64,000 nucleotides of DNA from Rhinopithecus roxellana (taxonomy: Eukaryota > Chordata > Mammalia > Primates > Cercopithecidae): contig NC_044566.1 of NCBI RefSeq assembly GCF_007565055.1, forward strand, positions 61,948,564 through 62,012,563. The letters are read 5' to 3'. The notes beneath the pieces were generated by a model. It was not told the DNA's origin. It did not search any database and was given only the letters and a program-made list of their open reading frames with translations. Positions 32,477 through 43,773 of the stretch are shown piece after piece. The position numbers were made by a program, and so were the translations under genes. Position 1 is the stretch's first letter. Each line of letters opens with the position of its first letter.

Positions 32477-32674
32477 GTGTCGTGTATTATATATGATTGT
32501 CTTATTATTGCTTTTGTTATTATTTTTAAATCTTTGGCAATTCGGTATGTGAAAAAATGGGTGTCATTGTTGAATTTGAATTTTTTTCATCGTGACTGAA
32601 GACATCATTTCTTTATTGCCACCATCCATTTGGAAATGTTATGCACATTCTGCAAATCCAATTGGAAGGCTGGC

Positions 32675-33055
32675 CTAGAGTTTGGTTAGATGGTGGCGGG
32701 GACATAATATGCTTAGAAACATGGTCCTGGATAGAATGTTGAGAAAAAGTAGAGAGAGAAGATGTGTGTGGGACACAGGTTGGATAGTGGCGTATTTTTT
32801 TGCATAGAAATCTGTTAGCTGTATGGCTGCTGCTTCAGCATTCCTGAATCCCTCGCCTGTTTGAAATGGGCCATCTATCCATTCACCTTTGTTCACAACG
32901 ATAGAAATCGTGTCCAGTATTCTCTGTGTATTTTTTCTCACTGAAATCTGGCATCATAATGACTCAGCATCTGGAGGAGCCAATACAAGTGAATCAAGTT
33001 TGTGTTCATCACCCAGCAGTGCCTCGTATGCCTCCGGGATTTCAGGAACTTCATT
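32675..33055 (-). pseudogene. Interrupted reading frame of unknown origin
   Basis: A 127-codon minus-strand frame with a single internal TGA (32956-32954). It is hydrophilic and acidic before the stop (EVPEIPEAYEALLGDEHKLD) and continues after it with KNTQRILDTISIVVNKGEW and then NAEAAAIQLTDFYAKK. The composition looks protein-like and no repeat covers it, so it may be a remnant of an exon, retrocopy or DNA-transposon gene. I do not recognise the family, and a chance open frame is possible. Confidence 0.3.
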
Positions 33056-34365
33056 TCAAAATCATAGTTTGAAATGGTCATGTTTCAAACACCTATAAAG
33101 AAACTTTAAAATGTGGCAAAATGTAGACAGGGCCTTAAATGTAGAAAGAACGTTCAGATAACTTTGCAAACAGTTTTTTGGTGATAGCTCAGTTACTTCT
33201 TGCCTCATTAGTTGTCCTTGGTGCATAGGACATCCGTGACCCCACGTATGTCAATGATAAAGTTTGTTCCAATACACATTATTTCTCCCTTTCAGAATGA
33301 GTGGCCTTGGCAGATGTGAAACCTCTCTGAGCAGGGAATGTCACTATAGGGGACATGCAGAGAGACTGTGCAGAGTCACGTTGTAATGGGGATGTGGGTG
33401 AAGAAACTCACAGACACCATTGCCTTTTCCGTCATTTAGGATGTCTTTACTGGTTTCTTCATTTCACCAACCAGAAGTACCGAATTATAAAGGATGTGAT
33501 TCTTTCTGACTACCCAAGGCATCTAAAATTCAATCTTACGCAGATTGCAATTGAGGACGTTTCCCCTGATTCTTTCGCAGCTTCCAAGTCCCAGTAGTTC
33601 TCTGTTTTTAACCTATCAGCTGTTCTCAATGGATGTCATACCTTGAGATGTTCTCTTCCAAACACACAGCATACACAACTAACTCATTCTCTTTTTAGAA
33701 AATCAAGCAAATATGTATATAACTGCATATGCAGGCGTCTCAACCAGAAGCAACAAGCATGACCTCACAAGTTTGTGTAAACTCAGTCAAAAGCAAGGGG
33801 ATGCAATACGGTAGTCCTTTTATGGGTTAATATGATCTCACCCTCCCCCCGCCACAGTAGTGATCTTTCTGTTCCTAAAAAGGGAAGGGCCCTGGGCTGG
33901 AAACCCCTTCAGTTATCCCTTCTGAGTGGTATAAATCTCCTTCATCCCATCCCTCTGATGGTCCCAGTTGGTGGTTGTTGGCCGTGAACGAAGGTAAATG
34001 GCTCAAGATCATGCACCTCATCCCCCACCTGAAAAAAGACATTGCACGTTCACATTTTGCTGCTGATGGGAGCCCTGAGTCAAAACCTGTATGTAGAAAA
34101 CAGCCCAGGAGACAGGTTGCCTGGTCACTGGCGCTGCAGCACGCCGAGTTCCCTGCTCTGGGTCAGGTTATTAAGACCGCACGAGGATGCGCTGCTGTAA
34201 AACTGCCTGCTTCTTCCAATTTAGGTTCACCAGAGTGCAGAAATCCACTGACAGCTCTCTTCAAACAGTTGTTCTCAACTTTAAATAAAATTTTGAAATA
34301 ACACCTGGTTTGCCTTTTTAAATTTCCATTTTAAAAAAGAGCAGCAGGAGGGTATAGATTGGGGG
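33056..34365. other. Unique sequence, no recognised gene
   Basis: The plus-strand frames 33355-33597 (80 codons) and 33975-34301 (108 codons) show no domain, signal peptide or family I know. No splice structure is convincing, and no repeats are seen except low-complexity CCCC near 33845. Confidence 0.4.
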
Positions 34366-34520
34366 GCTATGGAAGGCATTCTACTATTGGGGGAAGAGCA
34401 CACGTCTTTCAGAGTTTGACTTTGAACCCTGACTTCACTAAACATTTGGCTATATGACCTTGGGAAGGTTATTTTTAAGCTTTGATTCCCTTCTCTGGGA
34501 GTAGGAATAAGACTCCTTTC
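34366..34520 (+). mobile_element. MIR SINE
   Basis: Sense MIR: 'gagtttgactttgaaccctgacttcactaaacatttggctatatgaccttgggaaggtta'. Confidence 0.75.
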
Positions 34521-35580
34521 CAGTCTTGTGGACATTTATTAATAATAACTTCAGCATAGCATAGGGCTGGGCATGGGGTCGGGGCTGAGTAAAGGTGAGC
34601 TTGCCCGTCTCCTCTCCATCTCTTTTTATGTCACACTGTATCGGAGCCTTCTGTTTCTGCAGTTAAGGGCAGCGCTGGATGTCGTGGTGATGCTGACCCT
34701 GAGGAAGTGACAGCCCACTTCCTCAGGGGAAGTAGTGGCACAGACACAGGCAATCATATGTCATTCATAGAAGCAAGTCCCCGGCCACTGTGGACCACCC
34801 CTATCTGAGGAAGGTGGGAAGAGTCTCAGAGACAGGAGCTACCACCCTAGCCTCGGCTGTTACTCACCGAGCTGCACTGCAGTCTCAGGGTGGGGACAAA
34901 GGTCAGGGGAGCCACCATCCCCGAGAGGTTCCTTCCTTGGTGCGCTGACAAGCCAGTTTCTCCCTGAAGTTTCTTCCAACCAAAGCTTCAGTTCTGGCAA
35001 ACAGACCACGGACCTAAGTCCTAGGCCCAGCAGCTGCTTCCCCAGGCAGGTCCCTTTCCCTTTCTGAGATCACTGCCCCTTCTCAGCTTTCTCACCCGCC
35101 TCCCTGGAGAGAGGAGGCTCAGCACCAGATGCACAGCCGCTGTGGCCCCTGCTCTGCGAGGACTCTTGAGCCTCAGCGGGGAAGGGTCCATGCTACTCGT
35201 TAAAAGGCAGGCTCGGCCCCTTTGAGCTCCTCCTGGCCAAGGAGCCTGCGTCGCTGCAGGATGCAAATCCAAAGGCCATCAGAAGGATGTGTGGAAAACA
35301 CTGTGGTTAGGAATGGGCAGACACTCCTAATGGAGCACGGACCTCAGGCTGATTGTGATCTGAGACAAAACAGTGCCAAGTGCTGCCAAATCATTAGAAC
35401 ACTTGGGGACAACAGCAAGAGAAATGAAGACACGCAGACTGCCACAGGAAGGCTCTGTGGTATGGAGGGAAGCAGGAGCTTTGGTGACAGAGGGCAGAGG
35501 CCCCTTTCTAGTTGTCTTGGGACAAGTCATTTAGTGGTGGCGGAACTAGGGCTTGTGGTGGCAGCCTTGCTGTCCCCCCA
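34521..35580. other. GC-richer unique sequence, no gene seen
   Basis: Locally higher GC but CpG-poor, so not a CpG island. The opposing frames (35272-35021 minus, 35222-35650 plus) have no homology. Contains the hairpin at 34697-34728. Confidence 0.4.
34697..34728. repeat. Short perfect inverted repeat
   Basis: ccctgaggaagtg (34697-34709), 6-base loop acagcc, then the exact reverse complement (34716-34728). The 13-bp GC-rich stem is too short for a miRNA precursor. Confidence 0.85.
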
Positions 35581-35584
35581 TATG

Positions 35585-35690
35585 AAGGTCTTGCTGTGTG
35601 CCAAGCACTCTCAGGCTCCTTGTAGACACCATGTCCCTATAGCCCTATGAGGTAGGTACTGTGATTATGCCTATTTTGATTTCAAATTTT
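35585..35690 (-). mobile_element. MIR SINE fragment
   Basis: Reversed MIR: 'gctgtgtgccaagcactctc..ccctatgaggtaggtactgtgattatgcc'. Confidence 0.7.
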
Positions 35691-35784
35691 TTTAGGTTAT
35701 CTCGTGAGGTTGCAGATCTCCCTGTTTAGATGAAGAATCTGACTCAGGTGAAATGATATGCAGGTAGAACCAGTCTCACTGTTC

Positions 35785-35885
35785 TCTGTCTTATTGTCTC
35801 TCAGCCTTCATTTCTCATCTGCAAAATGGGGATAAAAAATGCAATCTCATAGAGTTAGAGAAATAATGAATAATTCACAAGTCTG
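35785..35885 (+). mobile_element. MIR SINE fragment
   Basis: Sense MIR: 'cagccttcatttctcatctgcaaaatggggataaaaaatgcaatctcatagag'. Confidence 0.7.
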
Positions 35886-35905
35886 TGGTATAAAATAGGT
35901 GTTCG

Positions 35906-36200
35906 GGCCAGGCATAGTGGCTCACACCTATAAACCCAGCACTTTGGGAGGCCGAGGCAGGCGGATCACTTGAGGTCAGGAGTTTGAGACCAGCCTGGCC
36001 AACATGGTGAAACCCCGTCTCTACTAAAAATAGAAAAATGAGCCAGACATGGTGGTGCATGCCTGTAATCCCAGCTACTCAGGAGACTGAGGCACGAGAA
36101 TCACTTGAACCTGGAAGGTGGTGGTTGCAGTGAGCTGAGATCATGCCACTGCCTTCCAGCCTGGGCATCAGAGCAAGACCCTGTCTCAAAAAAAAAAAAA
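35906..36200 (+). mobile_element. AluS-like SINE
   Basis: Full-length sense Alu with a 13-A tail. Confidence 0.95.
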
Positions 36201-36383
36201 GAAATAAAAGTTGTTAGATGTGGGTTATTTAATGTTGCATGTTGCCTTCCAATTTTTAAAAAAATTACCAGGCAGGGCTCAGTGGCTCATGCCTGCAATC
36301 CCAGCACTTTTGGAGGCCAAAGCGGACAGATCGCTTGAGCTCAGGAACTTGAGACCAGCCTGGGCAACATGACGATACCCCCA

Positions 36384-37148
36384 TTATATGGTTAGGCTTT
36401 GTGTCCCCACCCAAATCTCATCTTGAATTGTAATCCCCATGTGTCAAGGGAGAGACCAGGTGGAGGTAATGGAAGCACGGGGGCCATTTCCCCATGCTCT
36501 TCTCATGGTAGTGAGTGAGTTCCCATGAGACCTGATGCTTTTGTAGTGTTTGGTAGTTCCTCCTGCATTCATTCCCTCTCCTGCCACCTTGTGAAGAAGG
36601 CACCTTGCTTCCCCTTCACCGTCCACCATGATTGTAAGTTTCCTGAAGTCTCCCAAGCCATGCTCAACTGTGAGTCAATTAAACCTCTTTCTACCCAGTC
36701 TGGGGCAGTTCTTTTTTTTTTTTTTTTTCTTTTTCTTTCTTTTTTTTTTAATATACTTTAAGTTCTGGGATACATGTACAGAACGTGCAGGTTTTGTTAC
36801 ATAGGTATACACGTGCCATGGTGGTTTGCTGCACCCATCAACCCGTCATCTACATTAGGTATTTCTCCTAATGCTATCCCTCCCTTTGTCCCTAACCCCC
36901 TAACAGGCCCTGGTGTATGATGTTTCCCTCCCTGTGTCCATGTGTTCTCGTTCAACTCCCACTTACGAGTGAGAGCATGTGGTGTTTGGTTTTCTGTTCT
37001 TGTGTTAGTTTGCTGAGAATGATGGTTTCCAGCTTCATCCATGTCCCTGCAAAGGACATGAACTCATCCCTTTTTATGGTTGCATGGTATTCCATGGTGT
37101 ATATGTGTCCAGCAGTTCTTTATAGCAGTGTGAAAATGGACTAATACA
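36384..37148 (+). mobile_element. THE1/MSTA-type MaLR LTR inside the AluJ, itself split by L1
   Basis: Sense solitary LTR, from tatatggttaggctttgtgtccccacccaaatctcatc to agcagtgtgaaaatggactaatac. About 358 bp once the L1 is removed. No internal retroviral sequence. Confidence 0.9.
36715..37111 (-). mobile_element. L1PA-type 3' end inserted in the LTR
   Basis: Reversed L1 3' end with a T-rich tail (36712-36750), then 'atactttaagttctgggatacatgtac' and 'catgtccctgcaaaggacatgaactcat'. 5'-truncated. Perfect 10-bp TSD gcagttcttt (36705-36714 and 37112-37121). Confidence 0.95.
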
Positions 37149-37349
37149 CACCCTCTCTACAAAAGATCAAAAAAAAAAAAAAAAATAGCAGGGGAATGGT
37201 GGCACTCTCCTGTAGTCCCAGCTACACAGGAAGCTGAAGCAGGAAGACTGCTTGAGTCTGGGAGGTTGGGGCTGCAGTGAGCCAAGATGGCACCACTGCA
37301 GTCCAGCCTGGGCAATAGAGTGGGACCCCATCTCAAAGCAAAAAAAAAA

Positions 37350-38076
37350 GGGCCCAACAAAAACAAACGCCAAATGCAACACCAGGTGGTACAAGTAGCA
37401 GCTCCTGTAAGCAAGATGAGGGGACAGCCTGAGCATGGCTTAAGTGTGAAAAGGACACTGGTTCTTTCAGCCACACCAGCATATGCAGAGAGCGGGCCCT
37501 ATCCTAATACATTTTGTTGTACAAAGAGTGGTAACATCTTTTGGACAAATCCTGAAAAAAAAAATACTTGGCTTCAGTAGATATACCACATGCTGATTAA
37601 CCTATCTCACTCTATAACTCTGGTAAGATTTTATGGTCCAGTGATTCGAAGCTGACTTTTCCTAGCAAAGTAGGAAAGCTTTGTATAGAGGCCTTTTCCC
37701 TTGCTCAGCCAGGGTCGAGCCATGTGCAGAGTTTCTTTGACTAGGAAAGAGTGGTGCTGTAGCACTTAACCTCCAAGGAGATTATTTTATAAAATATTGA
37801 TTTTTATGCACAAAAAGGAGATAGTTCATGAATAGAAAATGTAAGCATAAGCAAAATTTTTCAGTTCTCTCAGTTCATAAACACAAAAAGTAATGAATCC
37901 TGTAACCGACTGAGGCTGGTGTCTACTGTACCTACTGGGAGATAGGCAGAGCTAGAAAATTATTCTTCCCCAATGTTAGAACTACAAGAACTGTTGTACC
38001 AAAAGTAGACCAACCTGTATGACACAGCCATGTCCTGTAGGCTGTGAAGGCAAGGCCATAGACTTTGTCGTAAGTT
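37350..38076. other. Unique sequence, no gene seen
   Basis: No repeat or coding homology recognised. Confidence 0.45.
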
Positions 38077-38360
38077 GGACCAGGCAAAGTGGTTCACGCC
38101 TGTAATCCCAACATTTTAGGAGGCTGAGGCGGGCAGATTGCTTGAACCCAGGAGTACTAGACCACCCTGGGCAACATGGCAAAACCCTGTCTCTACTAAA
38201 AATACAAAAATGAGCCAGGCACGGCAGTGCATGCTTATAGTCCCAGCTACTCAGGAGGCAGAGGTGGGAAGAATGCTTGTGCCTGGGAAGTGGGGGTTGC
38301 ATCACTGCACTAAAGCCAGGGCAATAGAGCAAGACCCTGTCTCAAAAAAAAAAAAAAAAG
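38077..38360 (+). mobile_element. AluJ-like SINE
   Basis: Diverged sense Alu with a short deletion in the right arm and a 17-A tail. Confidence 0.92.
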
Positions 38361-38690
38361 ACTTTTAGACTTGTTTGCCTCCATAACCCAAGCCATAACT
38401 GAGCCTTTCCCCAACATCAGATCCATCTTACTGAGCTGTTGCAAACGAAAAATACAGTTTCACTAGCTACTGCTGTCTTGCAGATGCCAGGAGCCATGCC
38501 ACATCACCTAAAGTGGTGGCGTCATACTATGTCCTGACAGCATTTCTGCACCCAGTCCTCCTCCTCCCCAGTTTACCTCTAATTCATCATCACTCTTGAC
38601 CTTACTCTGTCACAGTTAGGTAGCTATCCTGGGGTTGGAACAGCCCGGAGGGGTGAAAGGGCAATGGTCTCAGACACTAGAAGCAAGATT
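38361..38690. other. Unique sequence, no gene seen
   Basis: No repeat or coding homology recognised. Confidence 0.4.
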
Positions 38691-38692
38691 GT

Positions 38693-38952
38693 GGCCAGGC
38701 ACAGTGGCTCACACCTGTAATCCCAACACTTTAAGAAGCTGAGCCCAAAAGTTTGAGACCAACATGTCAAGACCCAGTCTCTACAAAAAATAAATAAGTT
38801 AGCTGGGCATGGTGGCATGTACCTGTGGTCCCGGCTACTCAAGAGGCTGAGGTGAGAGGATCACTTGAGTCCAGGAGTTCAAGACTGCAGTGAGCTATGA
38901 TCATACCACTGCACTTCAGCCTGGGCGACAGAGCAAGACAAAAAAAAAAAAA
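38693..38952 (+). mobile_element. AluJ-like SINE
   Basis: Diverged sense Alu; part of the left arm (about 25 bases around 38740) is missing. Confidence 0.92.
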
Positions 38953-38969
38953 GGTATCATGATTATGTT

Positions 38970-39115
38970 TTAACTCACATTCTGTCACTGTGCTATCTTA
39001 AGCAAGTCAGTGAATTACTCTTCATGTTTGTTTCATTGACTGTGTGTAAGAAATGTTGATAGATGTTGTGAGGATCAAATGAGAAAATGCAGGTGAATGC
39101 TTTAAAAATAAATGC
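38970..39115 (+). mobile_element. MIR SINE
   Basis: Sense MIR: 'cactgtgctatcttaagcaagtcagtgaattac..gttgtgaggatcaaatgag'. Confidence 0.65.
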
Positions 39116-39119
39116 AATG

Positions 39120-39865
39120 CCATGATGAGTTATCAGTTCACACCACACTAAGATGGTTCTAATCACAAAGACAGATGATAACAAGTGTTGGACAAGGATG
39201 TAGAGAAATTGAAACCCTCATCTATTGCTGGTAGGATTGTAAAATGGTGCCTCTGCTTTGGAACACAAGGTGGCTGTTCTTCAGACAGGCAAATATTGAC
39301 TTACACCATGATCCCGCAGTTCTACTTCTAGGGATGTACCCAAGAGACGTGAAAACATGTATCTACACAAAACCATGTACATGAATGCTTATAGCAGCAT
39401 TATTCATAATAGCCAAAAGCAGAAACCACTCATGTGTCCGTCAACTGACAAGTGAATAAATAAAATGTGGTATATCCATGCAACTGATACTACTCAACAA
39501 TAAAAGGGTATGAAGTGCTCATACACTACAACATGGATGAACCTTGAAAACATTATGCTAAGGAAAGGAAGCCAGTCACAAAAGACCACATATTGCAATT
39601 CCGCTTATACGAAATATTCAGAATAGGCAAATCTATAGAGATAAAAAGTAGATTAATGGTGGCCAGGGGCTTGGAGTCAGGGAAGGAATGGGTACTAACT
39701 GCTAATGGGTCCAGGATTTCTTTTTGGGGTAATGAAATTGTACTAAAATTGATGTATCCGTATATTTTGAACATACTAAACTCCACTGAATTTTTCACTT
39801 TAAGTGGATAGATGGTATGGTCTGTGAATTTCATTTCAATAAAGCTGTTATGGGAAAAAATAAGG
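39120..39865 (+). mobile_element. L1M 3' end
   Basis: Old sense L1: 'gttatcagttcacaccacac', 'ataatagccaaaagcagaaaccac', 'gaataaataaaatgtggtatatccatgcaactg', then 'atttcaataaagctgttatgg' at the 3' end. ORF2 is degraded. Confidence 0.88.
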
Positions 39866-40405
39866 ACAGCACAAAGGCCATTAATAATAATACTGGGTTT
39901 TCAGCAAATGACCAAATGGAACTGAACTCCAGCAAAGATCAATTCTGGGCTTGATTAACCTATTACCAGTATGTCTGAAATTCAGGACACATCTTATGAT
40001 GGAAGGTGTCTCACAGTCTGTTTGCCAGGCCACAGTCGTCATTGCCTGTATGTCCATGAACATCAAAAGCGCTAGTGTCCAAACTTAGAAAATGGGTATC
40101 AGTTGCTTGGAATAAAATCCCAGAAGGAAGAGTGAAGCACTCCTTTCCTTCCTGGGAACCAAATGTTTATGGGAAAAGAGGTGGGGAGAATGATAAATCA
40201 TCACGTGCTTGGCAATAATCTTGAAGCAGGAATCAAAAATAGGCAAGCAAAGAGCCCAGCTCCAAGAGCTTTGAGTACTGTTGGATTCTCTTAAGAAATG
40301 CTGCATCACCAATGCCCTTGGTGGCACAGAGGACAATATCGAGTGAATAAGCAGCGAGGCAGACTCTGAGTCAAACAAGTGATTCGCGAGGCTGAGATTC
40401 TGAAT
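39866..40405. other. Unique sequence, no gene seen
   Basis: No repeat or coding homology recognised. Confidence 0.45.
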
Positions 40406-40430
40406 GAGAAGACAATTTAGGAATATTTTA

Positions 40431-40745
40431 TTTTTATTTTATTTATTTATTTATTTATTAATCGAGACGGAGTCTCACTCTGTGGCCCAGGCTGAAGTGC
40501 AATGGCCTGATCTCAGCTCACTGCCACCTCCGCCTCCCAGGTTCAAGTGATTCTCGTGCCTCAGCCACCCAAGTAGCTGGGATTACAGGCATGTGCCACC
40601 ACACCCGGCTAATTTTTATATTTTTAGTGGAAACAGGGTTTTACCATGTTGGCCAGGCTGGTCCCAAACTCCTGGCTTCAAGTGAGCTGCCCACCTCAGC
40701 CTCCTAATGTGCTGGGACTACAGGTGTGAGCCACTGCGCCCGGCC
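40431..40745 (-). mobile_element. AluS-like SINE, first of a tandem pair
   Basis: Antisense Alu preceded by a (TTTA)n tail (40431-40460). It shares one outer TSD with the next Alu: a perfect 24-bp duplication at 40407-40430 and 41045-41068. Confidence 0.95.
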
Positions 40746-41044
40746 TATTTTTATTTTTTTTGAGACAGAGTCTCACGGTGTTGCCCAGGCTGGAGTGTAG
40801 TGGCCCAAACTCGGCTCACTGCAAGCTCCGCCTCCCAGGTTCAAGTGATTCTCCTGCCTCAGCCTCCAGAGTAGCTGGGATTATAGGCATGCGCCACCAT
40901 GCCCATCTAGTTTTGGTATTGTTAGTAGAGATGGGGTTTCACCATGTTGGCCAGGCTGCTCTCGAACTCCTGGACTCAAGTGATCCTCCTGCCTCAGCTT
41001 CCCAAAGTGCTGGGATTATGGCAGTGAACCACTGTGCCTGGCCA
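40746..41044 (-). mobile_element. AluS-like SINE, second of a tandem pair
   Basis: Antisense Alu whose T-rich tail (40746-40759) abuts the 5' end of the first. One probably inserted in the A-tail of the other. Confidence 0.95.
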
Positions 41045-41068
41045 AGAAGACAATTTAGGAATATTTTA

Positions 41069-41376
41069 AATCAATTTATTTTGCCTATATTTTCCTTTTT
41101 GTGTATGCAAAAGAGTGTTAAATATTTTAAAAAATCTAAGTCTAAAGGAGCAGTTTCAAAAAGTATAAAATGGTAAGTGATAAGGAAGCATCATCTCATA
41201 GTTTAGTTTAATTAAAGGAGCAATTTTCTTTTCTGAGGACTGCATAATGCTGCATCAATGGGCTTACATTTGATCATATTTAGTACTTATTATGAAAGAT
41301 CGTTCTTGAGGGTGGCAGGAACTGTTTTCTAAGTTCAATGTGACATCTCTAGCTGCTATGTTGAATTTTTTTTATT
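41069..41376. other. AT-rich sequence, no gene seen
   Basis: No repeat or coding homology recognised. Confidence 0.4.
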
Positions 41377-41676
41377 TTTTATTTTTATTTTTTTGAGACA
41401 GAGTCTTACTCTGTCACCCAGGCTAGAGTGCAGTGGTGTGATCTTGGTTTACTGCAACCTCCGTCTCCTGGGTTCAAGCGATTCTCCTGCCTCAGCCTCC
41501 TGAGTAGCTGGGACTACAGATGTGTGCCACCACACCTGCCTAATTTTCATATTTTTAATAGAGATGGGGTTTTACCATGTTGGCCAGGCTGGTCTTGAAC
41601 TGCTAGCCTCAAATGATCCACCCGCCTCGGCCTCCCAAAGTGCTGGGATTACAGGCCTAAGCCACCACATCCAGCC
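41377..41676 (-). mobile_element. AluS-like SINE
   Basis: Full-length antisense Alu with a T-rich start. Confidence 0.95.
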
Positions 41677-41763
41677 TGAAAATTATTATAGGATAATTCT
41701 CACTTCTCAAGCATTGAAATTAGTTGACACTTGTTCCAGGACCATCTAGAGAACGTTTATTTG

Positions 41764-42053
41764 GGCTGGGCGCAGTGGCTGATACCCATAATCCCAACCC
41801 TTTTGGAGGCCAAGGCAGGAGGATCATTTGAGCCCAGGAATTCAAGACCAGCCCCCATCTCTACCAAAAAAAAAAAAAAAAAAAAACTAGCTGGGTGTGG
41901 TGGCGTGTACCTTTTTTTGTGTGTGGTCCCAGCTACTTGAGAGGCTGAGGTGGGAGGTTCACTTGAGCCTGGGAAGTTGAGGCTGCAGGGAGCCATGCTC
42001 GTGGACACTGTGCTCTGTCCTAGGCAAGAGAGTGAGACACTAAATTAAAAAAA
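41764..42053 (+). mobile_element. AluJ-like SINE
   Basis: Diverged sense Alu with a 20-A mid-linker and an odd 'tttttttgtgtgt' interruption in the right arm (41912-41924). It forms an inverted pair with 41377-41676. Confidence 0.9.
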
Positions 42054-42094
42054 AAGTTTCTGTGAGTGTTAAAAGCTGTGTGCTATCTATTGCT

Positions 42095-42320
42095 CCCTTA
42101 CTCTGTGTCAGGCACTGTGCTAAATGCTCTTCATGCATTTCTCACTGGCACCTAACGATAATAATGTGTAGAAGGTATAAATACAATTTCTCCTATTTTA
42201 CAGAAGAGGAAACTGAGGTTAAGGAATATTAAATAACTTTCCCAGAGTCCTTCAGCAACTAAATGACAGAGCTAGGACCTGGATCTGTCTGACTCCAAAA
42301 GATCATGCCCTTGATGTTCT
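42095..42320 (-). mobile_element. MIR SINE
   Basis: Reversed, nearly complete MIR: 'tgtcaggcactgtgctaaatgctcttcatgcatt', 'attttacagaagaggaaactgagg' and 'gacagagctaggacctggatctgtctgactcc'. Confidence 0.85.
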
Positions 42321-42417
42321 GCCAGGACACCTTTACGGCTGATCTAAATTGGGTGTTGAAAATCACAGACAATTCAACACAAAGGGAAATAGGAAAAGGC
42401 CGTTGGATATAGAAGTG

Positions 42418-42722
42418 TTTTGTTTTGCTTGTTTCAGACAAGGTCTCAGTTGCCCAGGCTGGAGTACAGCAGTGTGAACACAGCGCACTGCCGCCTTCAA
42501 TTCCTGTGCTCAAGTAGCCTTCCCATCTTGGCATCTCAAGTAGTCGGGACTATGGACGTGCGCCACCACGCCCAGCTATTTTTTTTTTTTTATTTTATTT
42601 TTAGTAGAGATGAAGTCTCACTATCTTGCCCAGGTTGGTCTTAAATTCCTAGGCTCAAGCTATCCTCCCACCTCAGCCTCCCAAAGTGTTGGGATTACAG
42701 GCGTGAGCCACCACATCAAGCC
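42418..42722 (-). mobile_element. AluJ-like SINE
   Basis: Diverged antisense Alu. Confidence 0.92.
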
Positions 42723-43055
42723 AGATACAGGAGTTAGAAGGGAGTCGCAGACTTCCAGTCTTTAACTACACTAACGGTCAACTTGGCCAGCTCTGGGTTT
42801 TCCCTGTTGCTCAATGGAAGTCAAAGCAAACACGAGTGAGAATCTATAGTTATAGTTTCCAGTGTTCTCCTGTAAATTCTGCTGGTGAGGTATAAAGTAA
42901 AGTTTCTGTCTCTCACATTTATTGCCCCACCCTTCTGGGGTTTTTTGGTTTTTGTATGCTGAAATACCCATGGAGAGAACTATAGAGGGTTTGAGATGCA
43001 GGACCAGAACAAGCCTAACCTGCAGCAAAATCCCAAATCACAGAACTTCAGAGCT
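42723..43055. other. Unique sequence, no gene seen
   Basis: No repeat or coding homology recognised. Confidence 0.4.
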
Positions 43056-43070
43056 CAAAAGGCTCTCAGA

Positions 43071-43345
43071 GGCCAGGCGCAGTGGCTCATGCCTGTAATC
43101 CCAATACTTTGAGAGGCCAAGGCAGGAGAATCATATGAGGTCAGGAGTTAGAGCCTGGTCAACATGTGAAACTCCATCTCTACTAAAAATACAACAATTA
43201 GCCAGGCATGGTGTAGTCCCAGCTACTCTGGAGGCTGAGGCAGGAGAATCGCTTGAACCCCGGAGGTGGAGGTTGCAGTGAGCTGAGATGGTGCCACTGC
43301 ACTCCAGTCTGGGTGACAGAGCGAGACTCCGTCTCAAAAAAAAAA
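43071..43345 (+). mobile_element. AluS-like SINE with TSD
   Basis: Sense Alu with a deletion at the start of the right arm. Imperfect TSD around aaaaggctctcagag (43056-43070) and aaaaggctcggagaa (about 43347-43361). Confidence 0.94.
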
Positions 43346-43452
43346 CAAAAAGGCTCGGAGAAATTGGCACACAATAAACCACATATGCAGCTTTTCCCAG
43401 ACAGCTGTTGAATGGGAATCTCAGAGCAGGTTGGTATAAGAACAACATTCTC

Positions 43453-43763
43453 GGCCGGGCGGGGTGGCTCAAGCCTGTAATCCCAGCACTTTGGGAGGCC
43501 GAGACGGGCGGATCACGAGGTCAGGAGATCGAGACCATCCTGGCTAACACGGTGAAACCCCGTCTCTACTAAAAAATACAAAAAACTAGCCGGGCGAGGT
43601 GGCGGCGCCTGTAGTCCCAGCTACTTGGGAGGCTGAGGCAGGAGAATGGCGTGAACCCGGGAGGCGGAGCTTGCAGTGAGCTGAGATCCGGCCGCTGCAC
43701 TCCAGCCTGGGTGACAGAGCAAGACTCCGTCTCCAAAAAACAAACAAACAAACAAACAAAAAA
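43453..43763 (+). mobile_element. AluY of the Old World monkey AluYR type
   Basis: Young sense Alu with the AluYR differences and a (CAAA)n tail. TSD includes acattctc (43445-43452 and about 43766-43773). It inserted one base from the MER5 terminus. Confidence 0.9.
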
Positions 43764-43773
43764 CTACATTCTC

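Larger units (their letters stand above)
36267..37349 (+). mobile_element. AluJ-like SINE split by an LTR
   Basis: The left arm (36267-36383) and right arm (37149-37349) of one old sense Alu are separated by a 765-bp insertion. Left ends '..gacgatacccccat', right resumes 'ccctctctacaaaag' at the expected Alu position. Confidence 0.88.

Noticed and set aside
32087..32599. 170-codon plus-strand frame
   Set aside because: It spans the end of an L1M and a MER2 element, both non-coding at this age.
33355..33597. 80-codon plus-strand frame with protein-like ending
   Set aside because: No homology recognised, no start context or splice signals, and length is within chance.
33975..34301. 108-codon plus-strand frame
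   Set aside because: No recognisable domain; length is possible by chance in 64 kb.
34521..35580. Possible CpG island or promoter
   Set aside because: GC is raised but CpG dinucleotides are scarce, and no gene starts nearby.
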